A stretch of 64,000 nt of DNA, taken from positions 17,529,660 through 17,593,659 of the forward strand of contig OZ018414.1 of assembly GCA_963969595.1 (NCBI GenBank), given 5' to 3'. A program made the translations under genes and the position numbers. Positions within the stretch are counted from its first letter, which is position 1; each line of letters opens with the position of its first letter. Under the pieces are notes generated by a model, which saw only the letters and a list, made by a program, of their open reading frames with translations, had not been told where the DNA came from and made no database searches. Source of the stretch: Neckera pumila (lineage: Eukaryota; Streptophyta; Bryopsida; Hypnales; Neckeraceae). Below are positions 1 to 12,116 of the stretch, piece after piece.

Positions 1-322
1 GTTTTTTGTAAAAAATAAGAATTATGATTTTGTACACCTTCTATCAATTTTAAAAATAAAGGTTTTGACATCCAAAAACTTTGATGGAAGGTTCTTGCAT
101 CATATACTGGTTCATCCACAAAATAGTCATTCATGAAACGATCGTGTCCCTCTGCTCTACCTCTTGTAATATTAGGTCTTCTGCCACAAGTAGAACCACC
201 ACGTTGAGGAGGCAATGAAACACCAAGTTCCTATACTATGAAGATCATGAACTACATCCACAACTATATCATAAATGCTGGCATCTTCTTCCCATATATC
301 CATTATATTTTCATTCTCCATG
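1..322 (-). pseudogene. Harbinger transposase 5' fragment (left arm)
   Basis: This is the mirror copy of the N-terminal part of the transposase at 3772-4093, read on the minus strand from an ATG at 322. It carries the same early frameshift as the right-arm copy and runs off the window at position 1, before the catalytic DDE domain. It cannot be judged whether the rest of a transposase lies outside the window. Transcription across the palindrome would produce a self-complementary RNA. Confidence 0.8.
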
Positions 323-1303
323 GTGACTAAATACTTACTATTTCAATAATTGGTTCTCTACAATATACAAAGGAAAACAGGAAACTTAAAATAATATGGA
401 AACTCAATTATTCATCTCAGTATAGTATAATATATAAAACATGTATTATTGCAAATATGATTTTCTATATTCATACTTTTTTCCTACTTTTACATAGAAC
501 ATCAAAGCAAAAAAGATGGTTTACAATGAAGAGTACTAATATGCATTTGCTATTTTAGAACTACATATCAAAGTAAAAAATCATGTTGAAATTAAATTAC
601 AAAATCGTATTTAAAGTAAAATCTCTGATTGCAAGTAATAATGCTAATATGTTTTTCCTATTTTAAAAACAAATATCTAAGTTAAACCTTAAGTTCAAAT
701 TAGAAGTTTAACTTTAAAATAGAAGTTTTTGTTGAAAGTGTTGAAAGTGTGAGTTCTTGCTAATTAATATCTATTTGCTATTTTAAAAATGAATGTCATA
801 GTAAAACCTTTAGTTCAAATTACAAGACCTAGTTAAAATTGAGACCTACGTTGTAAAGTATTGAATATAAATTTCTTCTTTGTAATCATGAAGATAATTT
901 TAAAGTAAAACACTCAAATCAAAGTAAAAGCTTCAGTTCAAAGTATTATATAAGTACAATTGCTTGATGTTTACAAATATATTAAGTTAGTGAGACTCTT
1001 TCTCTTCATTTTTGTGTTTAATATTCCATTGATTGTACTCTTTCTAATACAACATATTCTGAGGTTTGTTTCTATGTTGTTGTTTTCTGCATAGTTGGTT
1101 TTGCTTTAAAAATTTCTCTTTGTATGCAATATCTTGTGCTCTCAACACTGTAAATACATGTCATTGTGCTATTGAATTGATACTCTAAAGACAATTTGTA
1201 GTTAATTTTATAATTATGTCATCCTAATTAGTCAATGTTTTAAAAATATGATAGGTGTATATACGCAAGAATCAGCAAGACTGTAAATATAGATGACGAA
1301 GGT

Positions 1304-2014
1304 CCATCAAAATGGAGCAAAAACTACAGCAATAGTGAAGAAGTCTAGCTTTGTCGGAGTTGGATGCATATAAGCCAAGATCCCATTGTGGAGACACAAC
1401 AAAAAGTTACAAAATTTTGGGATCGAATTGGAGCTGACTACAATGTTGCAATTGGCAAAGGTAAGTATAAAATGCACAAAATATGCTTGTAACAAACCAA
1501 CAACTTCATGTATGTGATGCCAAATAACATATGTGATGTTTTCTTAATATATCTCAACTCAATGTATAATGACTTTCAAAAATTTGGTTTTGAACATAAA
1601 AATACTTGTTGGTTTGAAAACTGAAATTGGTTACTATTGCATGATCTTTTCAATTAGATGGTACTTAGAGATCAAAAAGTCCCTTGAAAATAAATTCACT
1701 AATTAAAAGCAGAGACAACAAAATTCAATGCATGTGCCGCCAATGTTAGAGCCCTTGAGGAATCAAGGACAAGTGAATCTTATATTATTGACAAGGCTTT
1801 GCAACTATACCAAAGTCAAAATGAAAAAAACAATTCTTTTTCATATCTGCATTGTTGGACGGTCGTTAAAGATTTCTCTCGTTTTTTTGAACCAAGTAGA
1901 CCGGAACTAAAAACTTATGGAAAGAGGCCAGCTTCTGGACGTGATATCATTCTGGCCTTCACCTTTGCATCTCTGGAACATGCTCCTTTAAGTGGTTCAA
2001 GTCCTAGTACAAGT
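1304..2014 (+). pseudogene. Harbinger ORF1, Myb/SANT-like DNA-binding protein (left arm)
   Basis: Plant PIF/Harbinger elements encode a Myb/SANT-like ORF1 protein that works with the transposase in transposition. Here exon A (about 1304-1460) reads through residues such as WMHISQDPIV and FWDRIGADYN, the typical ORF1 trihelix pattern. It ends at a good donor (GTAAGT at 1461). Exon B starts at 1713 after CAG, keeps frame (phase 1), and contains LHCWTVVKDF, the conserved HCW-x-x-LKD type motif. A single in-frame TAG at about 1346-1348 interrupts exon A. The frame stays open through the spacer to about 2179, but that extension is palindrome-derived. An identical copy lies in the other arm. The assignment is by motif recognition only. 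Confidence 0.75.
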
Positions 2015-2079
2015 GGGATGGTGTATGCAAGAAACACCTTTATTGTCAAGTTGCATGTTTTTTGGGAAATGGAACATGT

Positions 2080-2790
2080 ACTTGTACTAGGACTTGAACC
2101 ACTTAAAGGAGCATGTTCCAGAGATGCAAAGGTGAAGGCCAGAATGATATCACGTCCAGAAGCTGGCCTCTTTCCATAAGTTTTTAGTTCCGGTCTACTT
2201 GGTTCAAAAAAACGAGAGAAATCTTTAACGACCGTCCAACAATGCAGATATGAAAAAGAATTGTTTTTTTCATTTTGACTTTGGTATAGTTGCAAAGCCT
2301 TGTCAATAATATAAGATTCACTTGTCCTTGATTCCTCAAGGGCTCTAACATTGGCGGCACATGCATTGAATTTTGTTGTCTCTGCTTTTAATTAGTGAAT
2401 TTATTTTCAAGGGACTTTTTGATCTCTAAGTACCATCTAATTGAAAAGATCATGCAATAGTAACCAATTTCAGTTTTCAAACCAACAAGTATTTTTATGT
2501 TCAAAACCAAATTTTTGAAAGTCATTATACATTGAGTTGAGATATATTAAGAAAACATCACATATGTTATTTGGCATCACATACATGAAGTTGTTGGTTT
2601 GTTACAAGCATATTTTGTGCATTTTATACTTACCTTTGCCAATTGCAACATTGTAGTCAGCTCCAATTCGATCCCAAAATTTTGTAACTTTTTGTTGTGT
2701 CTCCACAATGGGATCTTGGCTTATATGCATCCAACTCCGACAAAGCTAGACTTCTTCACTATTGCTGTAGTTTTTGCTCCATTTTGATGG
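2080..2790 (-). pseudogene. Harbinger ORF1, Myb/SANT-like protein (right arm)
   Basis: Mirror copy of the ORF1 at 1304-2014, with the same two exons (2634-2790 and 2080-2381), the same GTAAGT donor and the same internal TAG. Divergent from the transposase at 3772-5011, as is usual for two-gene plant Harbinger elements. This is probably the original copy, because only the right arm is followed by the rest of the transposase inside the window. Confidence 0.75.
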
Positions 2791-3771
2791 ACCTTCGTCA
2801 TCTATATTTACAGTCTTGCTGATTCTTGCGTATATACACCTATCATATTTTTAAAACATTGACTAATTAGGATGACATAATTATAAAATTAACTACAAAT
2901 TGTCTTTAGAGTATCAATTCAATAGCACAATGACATGTATTTACAGTGTTGAGAGCACAAGATATTGCATACAAAGAGAAATTTTTAAAGCAAAACCAAC
3001 TATGCAGAAAACAACAACATAGAAACAAACCTCAGAATATGTTGTATTAGAAAGAGTACAATCAATGGAATATTAAACACAAAAATGAAGAGAAAGAGTC
3101 TCACTAACTTAATATATTTGTAAACATCAAGCAATTGTACTTATATAATACTTTGAACTGAAGCTTTTACTTTGATTTGAGTGTTTTACTTTAAAATTAT
3201 CTTCATGATTACAAAGAAGAAATTTATATTCAATACTTTACAACGTAGGTCTCAATTTTAACTAGGTCTTGTAATTTGAACTAAAGGTTTTACTATGACA
3301 TTCATTTTTAAAATAGCAAATAGATATTAATTAGCAAGAACTCACACTTTCAACACTTTCAACAAAAACTTCTATTTTAAAGTTAAACTTCTAATTTGAA
3401 CTTAAGGTTTAACTTAGATATTTGTTTTTAAAATAGGAAAAACATGTTAGCATTATTACTTGCAATCAGAGATTTTACTTTAAATACGATTTTGTAATTT
3501 AATTTCAACATGATTTTTTACTTTGATATGTAGTTCTAAAATAGCAAATGCATATTAGTACTCTTCATTGTAAACCATCTTTTTTGCTTTGATGTTCTAT
3601 GTAAAAGTAGGAAAAAAGTATGAATATAGAAAATCATATTTGCAATAATACATGTTTTATATATTATACTATACTGAGATGAATAATTGAGTTTCCATAT
3701 TATTTTAAGTTTCCTGTTTTCCTTTGTATATTGTAGAGAACCAATTATTGAAATAGTAAGTATTTAGTCAC

Positions 3772-5011
3772 CATGGAGAATGAAAATATAATGGATATAT
3801 GGGAAGAAGATGCCAGCATTTATGATATAGTTGTGGATGTAGTTCATGATCTTCATAGTATAGGAACTTGGTGTTTCATTGCCTCCTCAACGTGGTGGTT
3901 CTACTTGTGGCAGAAGACCTAATATTACAAGAGGTAGAGCAGAGGGACACGATCGTTTCATGAATGACTATTTTGTGGATGAACCAGTATATGATGCAAG
4001 AACCTTCCATCAAAGTTTTTGGATGTCAAAACCTTTATTTTTAAAATTGATAGAAGGTGTACAAAATCATAATTCTTATTTTTTACAAAAAACAAATGCA
4101 ACTGGTGCACCGGAATTAAATAGCCTTCAGAAATGTACAACTGTGATGAGGATATTAGCTTACGGCATTGCATCAGATGCCATTGATGAGTATGTTTGAC
4201 TGGCGCCTAGTACTTCTATGGTTGCCTTAAAAAGATTTGTGAGAGCAATCAGAGAAATTCATGAGAGCACATGCCGAAGACAACCAACAAAAGTAGATAT
4301 AGAAAACCAATTACAAATCAACAAAGCACGTGGTTGGCCTGGTATGTTTGCATCATTAGATTGTATGCATTATGAGTGGAAAAATTGTCCCATTGCATGG
4401 CAAGGTTCATTTCAAGGCAAAGAAGGCTCAAACACTATAATATTAGAAGCAATAGCTGACCAAAATGGCATGCTTTTTTTGGAGTACCCTGAGTAAACAA
4501 CGACATAAATGTTTTACAACAAAGTCCATTGGTAGCTAATTTTATTTGTGGAGAATCTCAAGTCACAAATTTCCACGTTAATGGTCATCAGTACCCACAG
4601 TATTATCTTTTAACAGATGGAATTTATCCCAAATGGAGTATCTTTGTTCAAACAATTCGTGACCCTCAAGGAGAAAAACGACAACACTATCCAAAAAAGC
4701 AAGAAGCTACTCGCAAAGACGTAGAGCGTTGTTTTGGTGTTTTGCAATCAAGATGGACAATAATTCAGAATTCAAGTCGACAATGGAATATGGACACCAT
4801 AAATGATATTGTAATGGCATGTATAATTATGCATAATATGATAATTGAAGATGAAAGAAACCAAGACTTGGAGCCTATGAACCCACCTATTGATATGCAA
4901 CTAGTAGGACATGGATTGACATTTCAAGATTTTTTATGTGAAACTCAAAACATGGAAGAAATTTCAGAAACTTTGACTATGTGGATTGCAAGATACATGC
5001 ATTTAAAGTGA
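3772..5011 (+). pseudogene. PIF/Harbinger DDE transposase (HARBI1/ALP1-like), disrupted
   Basis: Harbinger transposases excise and insert DNA at TTA/TAA targets using a DDE nuclease. The ATG at 3772 opens a frame that shifts near 3875 into the conserved N terminus (HDRFMNDYF, then LQKCTTVMRILAYG). A TGA follows near 4197. The next block has GMFASLDCMHYEWKN, holding the first catalytic Asp. Around 4466-4498 a T-run frameshift, a probable small deletion and a further stop break the WHAFFG-to-NNDINVL segment, which carries the second Asp. The last block (4529-5011) has RKDVERCFGVLQSRW, with the catalytic Glu, and IIMHNMIIEDERN. All three catalytic residues survive but the reading frame does not. 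The first 322 bp lie in the palindrome. Family identity is clear; activity is excluded for this copy unless the breaks are sequencing errors. Confidence 0.9.
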
Positions 5012-5720
5012 AGAAATCATTTGTTTTTTACACCTTGTTTGACTAGATTTTTTTGGCTTTGAATCCTTTTACTTTGAATTCTTTGCACTACTGATTTTGA
5101 TTGTCTACTTATTTGTATTAATTAGTTGATTTGAGAATTCACCATAAAAATTTAGGAAAAATGTTACTTAATTTTTACCCATTAAAAAATTGTTAAGTAG
5201 AAGTGGGTTCGAGATTGAAGAAAATACTAAATTGTTAATAGCTTTTAAATGGAATTGAATCACAATAATCCCAATTGTGAGATTGTTTTAGCCAAAAAAT
5301 CTAACCCTATCTAATAAATGCTTTTGAAAAATTGTAAAAATTGCATTCAAAAGTGACTTTTATTAGTTTTTTTTCAAGAAGATGCTCAGATTGCACAAAA
5401 AAACTAAGATTGTCCATAACTTTCTCATTTTTAGTCCAAATTAAATGAAACAAATCTTCACACGTAGAAAAAAATATAATCTTTGAAAAAGAAATTTGAA
5501 AAAATATTATTTAGACTTTTTGTGATTTTTTTCTATTGGTCGTCGAACTCCATTTTTGCTTATTGTGTCATAACTTTTGCTCCTATGCATTAAATAAAAT
5601 AAAAATTATATATTCACAAAGCTCTCGCAAAAATACACAACTTCAAAAAAACCCAGAAAATATTACTAAAAATTGAGACAGCAGGAGCCTGCCCAGATCC
5701 AAATTGTCCCCCTCGGAGAC
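5012..5720. other. Gene-free AT-rich stretch
   Basis: No coding signal. AT-rich sequence follows the transposase. The Harbinger 3' terminal inverted repeat should lie here, but I could not place it. Confidence 0.6.
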
Positions 5721-5741
5721 AAATGGTCCTTTAGGGGTTAA
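5721..5741 (-). mobile_element. Orphan end of a TTAA-type element
   Basis: Contains CCTTTAGGGGTTAA, the reverse complement of the TTAA-CCCCTAAAGG terminus seen at 11190, 30717 and 51123. The element body would lie to the left; its other end was not found. Confidence 0.5.
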
Positions 5742-5879
5742 GAGGTCATGGGTGGGATCCTCAACTTGCAGACAGAGCCTAAATTGGATGTCACCCCCCA
5801 TTTTGCAAGCAAAACTGCCTCAAACAAGAAGCCGGGTGGTGATGCTCTTAGCCTTCGGAGAGGTTGCCTGTAATTACCT

Positions 5880-6079
5880 CTTTAGAGGCTTCATCCACAA
5901 AATTCATCTTCTCATCATTAATGTAAGCTTTGATACCAGGACAATGGCACTACAATATGGTATGCTCCATTTATTTTTGTTAATATTAGGACCAAACATA
6001 CAAATCAACAAATATTTGTAGAAAAAGATGTTGCCGCAAGAAATCAAAGAATCCAAGAAGTAATCCATTAATGCAATTT
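5880..6079. repeat. Dispersed repeat next to a foldback element
   Basis: Similar to 38850-39060. Both copies share blocks such as TTAATGTAAGCTT and AAAGAATCCA, and both are followed by the same foldback arm. The repeat unit is therefore larger than the foldback alone. Confidence 0.6.
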
Positions 6080-6728
6080 AACTTATTTTGGATTTTCAAG
6101 TGAGAAGACATCTCTATATATACACATGGGGTGGTAGGAGGTAGAACAACCCATGTGGGATAAGTAAAGTAGAATTTGTAGTTTCTCAACCACTCATAGT
6201 TAAATCAAAAGTAGGAATTGTATTTAAAGGAGAATTTTGAGACCTCATTTAGGCATAGTAGAACTAAATTTTCTCAAAAAATATCAAACTAAGAAAAGTT
6301 GGTAGATAAAGATAAGATTAACTTTCAAAAATCCTTTTGGCATTTTGAATCTCCAATCAAAAGTTATGGATAAATTTGAGAGAGGGGTTGGAAAAATGTT
6401 AAAGAAAAATGTCCATTCCAACCCCTCTCTCAAATTTATCTATAACTTTTGATTTGTGATTCAAAATGCCAAACGTATTTTGAAAGGTGAAACTTATCTT
6501 CATTTACCAATTTTTCTTGGTTTGATATTTTTTGAGAAAAATTATTCTACTATGCCTAAATGAGGTCTAAATTCCACTTTTAACACAATTCTTTGTTTTT
6601 GACTTAACTATGGGTGCTTCATACACTACAATTTCTAATTTATATATCCCACATGGATTGTTCTATCTCCTACCACTCCATGTGTATATAAATAGCTTTC
6701 TTATCCTTTGAAAACTCAAAATATTATT
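6080..6728. mobile_element. Foldback (long inverted repeat) element, family F copy 1
   Basis: The two halves are imperfect reverse complements meeting near 6404. Shared landmarks in each arm, from outside in, are TTTTGAGTTTTC-like ends, ACATGGGGTGGTAGGAG, CCATGTGGGATA, GACCTCATTTAGGCATAGTA and, near the centre, CAATCAAAAGTTATGGA. Related copies lie at 27176-27536, 39055-39240 (one arm only) and 43385-44015. No coding capacity. Confidence 0.8.
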
Positions 6729-6805
6729 GGATTTGTATGAATGCAAGCCAAAAGTTTAAAAAATAATGAACCAAACTTTTGGCTTGCATTCATACAAAAC
6801 CAATA
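6724..6805. repeat. Short hairpin
   Basis: About 33-bp arms (6724-6757 and 6773-6805) containing TATGAATGCAAGCCAAAAG and its complement, separated by about 15 bp. It overlaps the outer end of the foldback element to its left. Confidence 0.75.
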
Positions 6806-6990
6806 GGATTTTGAGTTTTCAAAACACACAATGTCTCGCACAATGTAATTTATACGTGTAGAACATTGGATATTGTGTGGTTGGTTTAATGGGTGTGAAC
6901 TTTGGTTTTGTTTTAATTTTTAATGTATGTTGTACAGTTGGGGCCAACTGACTTACTCTCTAACAAAATTGATACATGTAAATTAGCTAA

Positions 6991-7060
6991 TGATGGTGTG
7001 GTATATTCAACACCATCTCATCCATCGGATGAAATGGTGTGGAATATACCACACCATTCC
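6991..7060. repeat. Near-perfect hairpin
   Basis: Arms of about 30 bp around GGTGTGGTATATTC and GAATATACCACACC, with a loop of roughly 3 bp at ATC (7024-7026). Strong cruciform potential. No gene association is visible. Confidence 0.75.
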
Positions 7061-7120
7061 GTCTGGAGGAAGGCAACCCACCACTCTGCTACAGAATGTT
7101 ATGATTGACTATGGTTCTCA

Positions 7121-7401
7121 ATAGGATTTTATTTTTTTCTCATTTTTCATGAAGTGTCAAAGTGGCGGTATAAAATGTTATAGTGATGCTCTAATCATCC
7201 ACATATTGGATAGAAAAATATCACATTAGCATATATCACGTATCCATAATTCTATTTTCATCCACAATCTGGTGATTTCATCCAAGATTTTTTTTAAATT
7301 TGAAATTTTATAACAAAAATGCTACATAGTTTGTTGTCATTTTTCAGACAGGTTACTTTTTTCTAGTGTAATGTGGCTCTAAAAAGCCAAAAAAAGCCCC
7401 A
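7121..7401. mobile_element. Degraded relative of the hAT MITE at 32626-32891
   Basis: In reverse orientation it matches that element: a block like GTGGCGGTATAAAATGTTA near 7150, the ATCCACA...TGGTGATTTCATC block near 7260, and the AAAGCCAAAAAAAGCCC end near 7385-7401. The termini are eroded and I see no clear target duplication. Confidence 0.6.
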
Positions 7402-7922
7402 TTTATAAATTCGAGTTTCCAAATCCTACCTATAATTGCATGTACACTACACAATGTGATTAGAGTTTGGTTGAAGTGAATAAAGCCTCATGGCGACATT
7501 GTTCTTGTTTTAAGAATTTGAGTTTCCAAATTCCATCTTCAACCGCATTTACACTACATGATATGGTTAGGATTTAGTCGAAAGAGGGGTCTAACTAGTC
7601 AGATCTCCATCCTCTCTATTTAATTGGTAGGATGGGGTGGCTGATTTTTATTTTTTTTATTTTTATTTTTATTTTAAAACAAATTTTTTTATTTTTTATT
7701 TTTTATTTTTCTTGTCTATATTTGATTTAATGTTTATTTGTTTAATTTTTCCACTATCCACTATCAATAAACTAATATTGCTGTTTATTTAGGGCAAAGC
7801 CTTATGGGGTCATAGTGTTCTTGTTTTTTTGTGATAATTTATACAAGTTAGTTAGCTTTTTTATATAGTAACTTATACTCAGTACATGCTTTAGCCTAGA
7901 ATTATATTGTGGAGTTTAACAA
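7402..7922. other. Gene-free stretch with T-rich tract
   Basis: No coding signal. A long T-rich simple sequence (repeats of TTTTTATTTT type) occupies about 7635-7720. Confidence 0.6.
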
Positions 7923-7925
7923 TTA

Positions 7926-8194
7926 GAGCATCCCCACCGAGAGTGCTCCCTATTCGTATCCAAATTTGGAAGACCCCCACCCCCACCCCCACCAAGGTCT
8001 TTCCTCCCTAAAAATTTAGAAGAAGCAAGGCCCAATTCAGTATAAGTAAACTCATATAGAGATTTCAAAATCATTTTTTTACATACCTCTCTTATTGAAC
8101 AACACTAGTGAAGGAGAGCATTCCTTATCCTACATTTGCTCCCTATTCATTCAAATGGGACCATAGGGGTAGAAAAGAATCGTTAGGGATGCTC
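7926..8194. mobile_element. Tourist-like MITE (Harbinger-type), TSD TTA
   Basis: Ends GAGCATCCCC and GGGATGCTC form terminal inverted repeats. Direct TTA copies flank both sides (7923-7925 and 8195-8197). TIR sequence and 3-bp TTA/TAA duplication are as in non-autonomous PIF/Harbinger elements. A C-rich run (CCCCCACCCCC type) lies inside near 7975-7996. Same family as 33927-34188 and 38311-38697. Confidence 0.85.
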
Positions 8195-8587
8195 TTAGCA
8201 TGAAATGATTCATATGTTTATTTTTTTGAAACTGGACATTGATGGACTATTATTTTATAGTAAAATGGTAGAAATACAAACTTATATGAGGCTCAGGCAT
8301 GCAAACCTAAGCAATATTCAATTGTATTCACTGTGATTTCTTTTGTGAATTTATATAACAATGAGCTACATTGATTTGTCTTATTAGTGCGTGTTACAAT
8401 AACAAACTTAAAAATGCTTATAAATTCTTATAAGGATAGAGCATTTTTACTACTGATATTTGTGATGATTTTTCAATACAAATAACATAAATACACAAAT
8501 AATGGTACAAATATATATATTTTTAATTTTAATTCTATATCAGATCATTTTGTAACAGACACTAATAGAAAAATTCAATGTATCTAA

Positions 8588-8625
8588 CTAGTGGCTTTGT
8601 CCGTGTAGCACTTGCTTGCATTTAT
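8588..8625 (-). mobile_element. Helitron-like 3' terminus
   Basis: On the minus strand the sequence reads GTGCTACACGGAC and ends in CACTAG followed by T. This is the short hairpin-like region plus CTAG-T end of plant Helitrons. No matching 5' end was found to the right. Confidence 0.4.
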
Positions 8626-11189
8626 ATTAAGGTCCTATTCAAACTTTCACATGTAGCTTTTGTTCAATGCAAAGCTTCATTGGTTTTGTTTCAAAGCCAA
8701 TATATGTAGTCTATGTATATATTAGAACATGAAAGTAGGAGGTTCTAATTTGTTTAGGAGGACAAATAGGCTAGCTTTGAAAAGATGGGCCCATGACCAC
8801 TGAGTTCAACTTTAAAATCCTTTGAGTCAATATTTTCCCATTCGGTGACTATTTACGAGTGAAAGTACTTACATTTATTTTCTAAAGATGAAATCACATG
8901 ACTTATTTCATAAAGATGACTTCTTTCATGATTTCATTCTAAAGATGAAGTCATAGTTTTCTTATATTTGTTTGTAAAATTGATAAAATTTGGTGATAAA
9001 TTGAAAAAAAATCATATCAAAGACAAGATTAATTCAAAAAATTCTCAAATTCTCAAAGGATTATATAAATGTATAGAATGTCAAGGTATAAGACAAATTT
9101 TTAGTAGACCATGATTATAGGCCCAAAGTTCAAATTGCCATAAAATTTCCAAGTTCCAAAATTTTCAAAATTTTAAAATTAGAGAAGAATCAAGACTTAG
9201 TATGCTTAATTTCATTAGTTTGGCTCAAGATCAATTTGGTGGATAAGCACAACAGCTCAAGCAATGTTGAACCTCTCAATTTTGCAAAGCTCTTTTGAAG
9301 TGATCCCAAGTAGCATTATTTTGAACATGGCACTAATTAAAATAATCAGTATTATTCAAAGAGAATAAAATTATAGTATAATATAATACTCAATTTACTA
9401 TCTGTTTACACCAATCTTTTTGTTGGAAACAAAACATAGTACACTTTCATTTTTGTAAACAAAATTGTTATTAATTTTGAAAATTATTGTGGTCCACATT
9501 TAATTTTAAATGTGGATGTTTTAGAAGTAGGGTGATCTATAGTACTTGGAGTAAATAATGCAACTTCATATTTATCCATGCTACATGTGCTTAGACCCTA
9601 CTAGAGAATGACATGTGAAATCAAATGAGTTTCAATACTCTTTGGATTAACCCCCAAAGTTCCAAGAGTCTCTTTGAGGGACTCTTAAAGGTTTAGGCAC
9701 ATCCCTATGATCTCAATTTTAGTAAGATTTTTTGAATTCTTTATTCAAGACAAGAGAACTGAGTAGCTTTTGGAGAATATAGTTTTTTATTTATTTCAAT
9801 TAGTGCTTGGGAAAAAAAGTTATTCCACAATAAGACCAAAATAGGCAAGAACGGGCACCCAAAACACCTACAAAAATTTGAAATAATTTACAAAAAAATT
9901 TGATTCTCATAAAAAAAAAATTGTTTACATGGAAAACTTTGATTCATTCTATTTAGACTAATGACAAGAAAGTTATGGAGGATATTGTTTTCAAGCAACC
10001 AAAACATGGTCTTCAAGAAATAACTTATAGAATCTATTTTTGAACTCGATTTTTATAATTAATAATAAAATAGTAGCACATGTTTAGTTTCTTTTCTACA
10101 ACAATCTCATTGTTGGAATTAGCACATTTCAAATTCATCTTGGAGCTACCAATAGTTTAATTTTTCCTTCTTTCTTGTACCTGCTTCAATTTAACAATAT
10201 TTTGAAAGAATGAAATCACAAAGTTTTTCTTTGATTTTTTTTCTTGAACTCTCAATTTAATTCTTCAGCATTAGAATTCAATTAACAATCTATTGTACAA
10301 AATTTGAAGTTAAGTGATGATTCAAAGCCTTATAATCTAATCAATTTGGAGTAAAAAAGACTTGTTTGGTTCACTCTATATGCTTGTATCTTCTGATCAA
10401 TATGGTCAAAGATTGTGTAATTTCTTCTAAATGTTTTCCTACTAGTCTAGTACAAGATCCTACACTTAAATTTGAAATTTCAATTTTTTGTTGTTATCAT
10501 TGAAAGTTACAATTTTGAGCGGTTTTTGACAAAAACATGACTTTGGGATTCTAGGGACAAAGGTAGAAACACTTTACTTAAGTGCTCAAGCTCAAAAAAT
10601 GCCCTCTAACGCAGAGGTACATTTTTCTTTCTCATTGCACCAACAATGTACAAATAGTGTACATTTTAGGAGGTGGATGCTTTTAATGACCACAATGTTT
10701 CAACTTCAAAAATCCATAACTAATTCCCCAAAGCTTCAAAAAGTATGAAACGACTTGCGTTAGATGCCAATTCCATTTGTGTTTCAAGAAAAATTTACTG
10801 GAAAAGTTTCACCTCCCCAAATTAGTTTTCAGCTCTTAAATGGTGCGCTTTGTGGGACCCTTACCTGGGTGTAACTTGATGATTCAGCCCAAGCTTGCTG
10901 TCATCCTTACTGAAAACTAGGCATCATTCCTTCCTTTGCTTGTCATTGAAGTTTTGGTGTATCCATACAATTCCATTTTGACTTCAATTGCAAGGAAGAT
11001 TGCAGACCAAGCAATTCAATCAACGAATTCCTTCCCCTTTTCCCAAACTTCAACTAAAATGGTAAATAATCAATCAGTGGAAGTGGATTGCCCAGGAATT
11101 TGGATCCGCAAGCAAAAAAAATTGGTGAAAAAAACAATCTTATTTTATTAGAAAGACAATCCTCAATGCCTTAGCTCTTGAATCCTTTC
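8626..11189. other. Gene-free AT-rich stretch
   Basis: No convincing gene. One TTAA-CCCCCAAAGTTCC sequence at 9647-9663 resembles the left terminus of the TTAA element family but has no partner nearby. Small open frames here are AT-rich noise. Confidence 0.6.
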
Positions 11190-11193
11190 TTAA

Positions 11194-12112
11194 CCCCTAA
11201 AGAACCAACATGCGTTTTTTGGCTACATAGAAATTTTGGGCAGGTACATGTGACTAGATATTTCTATATATTTAGCCCAAATTTTAATAGAAGGTAGGGA
11301 CGAGGAATATCTTTCATATGCACTAAATTTTATGACATTTGGAAATATGAGTCAAAAGTTATTGCATGATATGTAGTTTGTTTTTCAACTCGGGCAATCC
11401 AAGCAAATAAAAAAAAATCACTATTTCAAAAATAAAAATTTGAAATTAGTATTCTAGAGTTATATATATGTGGAAAGCTTAAATCATTCCGTTTTCATGA
11501 ATGATTCAAAAATTATGAGGATTTTTTGTTTGTGGGTAGTTAGATTCTCTATTCTAAAATAAACTTTGAAGTCCCTTATCTTACTCAAATTTCAAAATTT
11601 TTGAAAAAAAATTAAATCATAGGATGTAGATTATTTTTTACAACATTGCAACCATTGGAATTGGCATTTTTCAATTCCATAATTAAATTTTTAACAATTT
11701 CGTATTTTGAATCATTCTCTACTTCTTTCTACTTAATATTTTTTTCCTATATGTTGTACAATTCCAAAGGATTTGAAAATTTTCAAGCATGTAGCCAACT
11801 TATCTAGGAAAATGAATCCAAAGAAGCACTACCATTTTGGACATTTTTTCATATAAAGGTGAGCTTGTGAAGTACATTCCCCATTTTTTTGCAGGGCCAA
11901 ATAAATGATTACAATGAATTTGAATGCTTATATCTTGCAAACCACGCAGTGGAAATTTCTAAAATTTTACCACATGTTTTCAAGTCAGCTCACTACAAAA
12001 TCCTATGGTTCCATAAATCAAAAAAAGGTTTTCTTTAGAAATTTGGTACTTATACTAAAGTTGGCAATTTTTGAGCATTTTTGGTGAAAATATAGTCATG
12101 GAACTTTAGGAA
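11194..12112. mobile_element. TTAA-flanked element (piggyBac-like), copy 1
   Basis: Starts CCCCTAAAGAACC after TTAA (11190-11193) and ends GGAACTTTAGGAA before TTAA (12113-12116). The inverted ends agree at about 10 of 13 positions. The interior is similar, in reverse orientation, to 45902-46703, and its left part to 51127-51510. No transposase frame. TTAA duplication plus C-rich ends is the signature of piggyBac elements; family membership is inferred from ends only. Confidence 0.65.
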
Positions 12113-12116
12113 TTAA

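Larger units (their letters stand above)
1..4093. repeat. Perfect 2-kb palindrome (inverted duplication) of Harbinger sequence
   Basis: Positions 1-2014 are the reverse complement of 2080-4093, with paired coordinates summing to 4094 throughout and no mismatch in the parts I compared. The spacer is 65 bp (2015-2079). The left arm starts at the window edge, so it may be longer. Each arm holds the Harbinger ORF1 and the 5' end of the transposase, divergently oriented. Open frames in the two arms translate identically. The near-absence of divergence means a very recent event, ongoing arm homogenisation, or an assembly artefact. The spacer is not a sequencing-adapter sequence that I recognise. 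Confidence 0.95.

Noticed and set aside
2015..2079. Sequencing hairpin adapter as the palindrome spacer
   Set aside because: The spacer does not look like an adapter sequence I know; an assembly artefact by another route remains possible.
1799..2179. 126-codon frames across the palindrome centre on both strands
   Set aside because: They read through ORF1 exon B, the spacer and the antisense of the other arm; the C-terminal half is an artefact of the inversion.
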